This document shows positions 31,701-33,920 of a stretch of 33,920 nt of DNA, one piece after another. A program made the translations under genes and the position numbers. This DNA comes from an uncultured Chloroflexota bacterium (lineage in GTDB: Bacteria > Chloroflexota > Limnocylindria > Limnocylindrales > CSP1-4). The notes under the pieces were generated by a model, which worked only from the letters and a program-made list of their open reading frames with translations, made no database searches and was not told the DNA's origin. Each line of letters starts with the position of its first letter. Positions within the stretch are counted from its first letter, which is position 1. Location of the stretch: NCBI GenBank assembly GCA_903930745.1, contig CAIYZX010000181.1, positions 1 to 33,920 of the forward strand. Direction: 5' to 3'.

Positions 31701-33920
31701 CTAGGCGAGCTCGCGCTGGACGTTCAGGACGTCCTTGAGCGCCTCCACGCGCCCCATCACCTTGGCGAGCTGCGCCACCGACGCCACCTGGATGGTCATC
31801 GCCACCATGGCCGTGTGATCCGCGTGGACGCCCACGTTGGCGGACAGGATGTTGACCTTGTTCTCCGCCATGACCTGGGTGATGTCCGAGAGGAGGCCCG
31901 TCCGGTCGTACGCCTCCACCTTGATGGCGATGGGGTACGTCTGCGCCGGCGCGGACTCCCACTCCACCTCGATGAGGCGGGAGAGCTCCCGCTCGTGCAT
32001 CACGGTGGCACAGCTCTGCAGGTGGACGGTGATGCCCTTGCCACGGGTGATGAAGCCCTGGATCGCGTCACCCGGGATGGGATGGCAGCACTTGGCGAAC
32101 CGGACCAGGAGGTCCCCCACCCCCTTGACGCGGACACCACCGGTCCGGGCGGGCTGCGTGGGCGCCACCGTGGGCAGCGCGGCGTGGCCGTCGTCCATGA
32201 CGCCCAGGCGCATGACCACCTGCTGGGCGTTGATGGCGCCGTAGCCGATGGCCGCGTACAGGTCGTCCACGGACTCGTGCTGGTAGTGCTTCGCGATGTC
32301 CGTGATCCTGTCCAGGCCCACCGCCTGGATGCTGGTCCGCGCCAGGCGGCGGAGCTCGCGCTCCAGCGACTCGCGCCCGTGGACCACGTTCTCCGCCCGG
32401 TCCTTCTTCTTGAACCACTGGCGGATCTTCTCGCGGGCGTGCGACGTGCGAACCAGGTTCAGCCAGTCACGGGACGGGCCGTGCTCGCCCTTCGTGGTGA
32501 CCATCTCCACGATGTCGCCGTTCTTGAGCCGGTAGTCCAGCGGCACGAGGCGGTTGTTGACCTTGGCGCCGATGGTCCGGTGGCCAACGTCCGTGTGGAT
32601 CCGGTACGCGAAGTCCAGCGGCGTCGCACCTGCCGGCAGATCCTTCACGTCACCGCGGGGCGTGAACACGAAGACCTGGTCCTGGAAGATGTCGAGCTTG
32701 ATGCCCTCGACGAACTCGGTCGCATCGGACTCGCTGACGTCGCGCTGCCACTCCATGAGCTGGCGGACCCAGGCCAGCTTCGCGTCGTAGTCGCGGTCTG
32801 ACTTGGAGCCCTCCTTGTAGCGCCAGTGGGCGGCGATGCCCACCTCGCTCACCTGGTGCATTGAGTGGGTGCGGATCTGGATCTCGAGGGGCTTGCCGTC
32901 CAGCGCGATGACCGCGGTGTGGAGCGACTGGTAGTGGTTGTTCTTGGGGACGGCGATGTAGTCGTCGAACTGCCCCGGGATGGGCCGCCAGATGGAGTGG
33001 ACGATGCCCAGGGCGGCGTAGCAGTCGCGGACATCCTCCACGAGGAGGCGGATGGCGTAGACGTCGTAGATCTCGCCGAACTCCGCGCCCTTGCGCAGCA
33101 TCTTCTTGTGGATGCTGTAGATGTGCTTGGGGCGGCCCTGGAGCTCCGCGGTGACGCCGGAGGCCTCCAGCCGCGGCCGCAGCTCCTCGATGGCGCGCTC
33201 GATGTACGCCTCGCGGCCCTTCCGCCGGGTGTCCAGGAGCTTCGCGAGGTCGCGGAAGGCGTCCGGCTCCAGCGCCTTGAAGCTGAGGTCCTCAAGCTCC
33301 CACTTGACCTGCCAGATGCCCAGGCGCTCCGCGAGGGGCGCGTAGATCTCCATGGTCTGGCGGGCGATGCGGCGCTGCTTCTCCGGCTTGAGCGAGCCGA
33401 GGGTCCGCATGTTGTGGAGCCGGTCCGCGAGCTTGACGAGCACCACGCGGCTGTCGTCCGCCATCGCGAGGAACATCTTCCGGATGTTCTCCGCCTGCTG
33501 CTGCTCGTGGGTGTGGGTGCTGAACCTGGAAAGCTTGGTGACGCCGTCCACGAGATGGGCGATCTCTGGGCCGAATGCGTCCTCAACGTCCGCGAGGCTG
33601 TACTCGGTGTCCTCCGGCACGTCATGGAGCAGTGCCGCGGCCACCGCCGTGGGGTCCATGCCCAGCTCCGCGAGGATCTGTGCGGCGGCGATGGGATGCG
33701 TGACGTAGGGCTCACCCGATGCGCGAAGCTGGCCATCGTGTGCCTTGACGGCCAGGTCGTAGGCCTTCTCCACCCCGGTGAGGTCCGCCTGGGCGTGCTG
33801 GGCACGGAGCGCGGCCAGGAGGCGGCGGCGGAGCGCGTGCAGGTCCACGTGTGGGACATGCTGGACGACACCCGGCCCGCCCGACGCATCCGGGACGGCA
33901 ACCTCCGGCTCGGCAGCGTC
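31701..33920 (-). CDS. rel: Bifunctional (p)ppGpp synthetase/hydrolase Rel (5' end probably beyond the right edge)
   Basis: Makes and degrades ppGpp in the stringent response. In order: HD hydrolase domain (HPIAAAQILAELG, LLHDVPEDT, KLADRLHNMRTL), synthetase domain (GRPKHIYSIHKKM, IYDVYAIRLLVE, NNHYQSLHTAV, EVGIAAHWRYKEG), TGS domain (FVFTPRGDVKDLPAGATPLDFAY), the zinc-finger/CC region (RFAKCCHPIPGD) and a C-terminal ACT domain (YDRTGLLSDITQVMAENKVNI). HDVPEDT is intact, so the hydrolase is probably active. The frame is open to base 33920 with no stop; a GTG at 33848 is possible but has no ribosome site, so I treat the gene as partial. Confidence 0.95.
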   Translation of the reverse strand, partial: DAAEPEVAVPDASGGPGVVQHVPHVDLHALRRRLLAALRAQHAQADLTGVEKAYDLAVKAHDGQLRASGEPYVTHPIAAAQILAELGMDPTAVAAALLHDVPEDTEYSLADVEDAFGPEIAHLVDGVTKLSRFSTHTHEQQQAENIRKMFLAMADDSRVVLVKLADRLHNMRTLGSLKPEKQRRIARQTMEIYAPLAERLGIWQVKWELEDLSFKALEPDAFRDLAKLLDTRRKGREAYIERAIEELRPRLEASGVTAELQGRPKHIYSIHKKMLRKGAEFGEIYDVYAIRLLVEDVRDCYAALGIVHSIWRPIPGQFDDYIAVPKNNHYQSLHTAVIALDGKPLEIQIRTHSMHQVSEVGIAAHWRYKEGSKSDRDYDAKLAWVRQLMEWQRDVSESDATEFVEGIKLDIFQDQVFVFTPRGDVKDLPAGATPLDFAYRIHTDVGHRTIGAKVNNRLVPLDYRLKNGDIVEMVTTKGEHGPSRDWLNLVRTSHAREKIRQWFKKKDRAENVVHGRESLERELRRLARTSIQAVGLDRITDIAKHYQHESVDDLYAAIGYGAINAQQVVMRLGVMDDGHAALPTVAPTQPARTGGVRVKGVGDLLVRFAKCCHPIPGDAIQGFITRGKGITVHLQSCATVMHERELSRLIEVEWESAPAQTYPIAIKVEAYDRTGLLSDITQVMAENKVNILSANVGVHADHTAMVAMTIQVASVAQLAKVMGRVEALKDVLNVQRELA
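31703..31718. repeat. Right copy of the 16-bp direct repeat (AGGCGAGCTCGCGCTG)
   Basis: Identical and in the same orientation as 5553-5568. Here it covers the last codons of rel and part of its TAG stop. Two copies at the edges of an accessory block resemble target-site or attachment duplications, but no integrase is present. Confidence 0.5.

Noticed and set aside
1-33920. CRISPR arrays, tRNA or rRNA genes, insertion sequences
   Set aside because: No regularly spaced repeats, no recognisable cloverleaf or rRNA segments, and no transposase or integrase frames were seen on reading both strands.

Overview
This is a GC-rich bacterial chromosome segment. GTG and TTG starts are common and Shine-Dalgarno sites are clear. 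The fused holin-like/phosphodiesterase protein, the F420-type luciferase-like oxidoreductase and the housekeeping gene order fit Actinobacteria or a high-GC Chloroflexota lineage. The sequence alone does not decide between them. No rRNA, tRNA, CRISPR array, transposase or integrase was seen.

Layout. Both ends are housekeeping genes on the minus strand: rel (ppGpp synthetase/hydrolase) on the right, and hisS, a membrane phosphodiesterase and the start of aspS on the left. Between them lie an MFS exporter and about 26 kb of accessory genes (about 5.6-31.7 kb). The core is one long minus-strand operon (26282 down to 9093) with many 4-base ATGA/GTGA overlaps: a branched-chain-amino-acid-type ABC importer (livH, livM, lipoprotein, livG, livF), a Tm-1-like UPF0261 protein, a PEP-hydrolase-family TIM barrel, a protein with a PEP-utilising His swivel domain but no ATP-grasp, a GntR/FCD regulator, an HPr-kinase-like P-loop protein, a three-subunit molybdenum hydroxylase, a PF04199 cyclase/hydrolase, and a PPDK-like protein that has lost its PEP/pyruvate barrel. 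Two plus-strand groups flank it: SDR, metallo-beta-lactamase-fold and zinc alcohol dehydrogenase (6.0-8.9 kb) on one side, and cupin, F420-type oxidoreductase, a frameshifted TIM-barrel remnant, a second cupin and a split transketolase (26.5-30.7 kb) on the other. A second GntR paralogue closes the block.

How it works together. The importer would bring in an unknown small molecule. The hydroxylase, cyclase, dehydrogenases and transketolase would oxidise it, open it and split it. The two His-swivel proteins with the Tm-1/TIM-barrel pair and HprK-like protein look like an unusual phosphotransfer step. The palindrome TCGAT-N-ATCGA occurs four times, all in intergenic regions of this block. Three copies sit on or just after the -10 of good sigma-70-like promoters, which ties the three transcription units into one regulon that one or both GntR proteins probably control. 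The substrate cannot be named from sequence.
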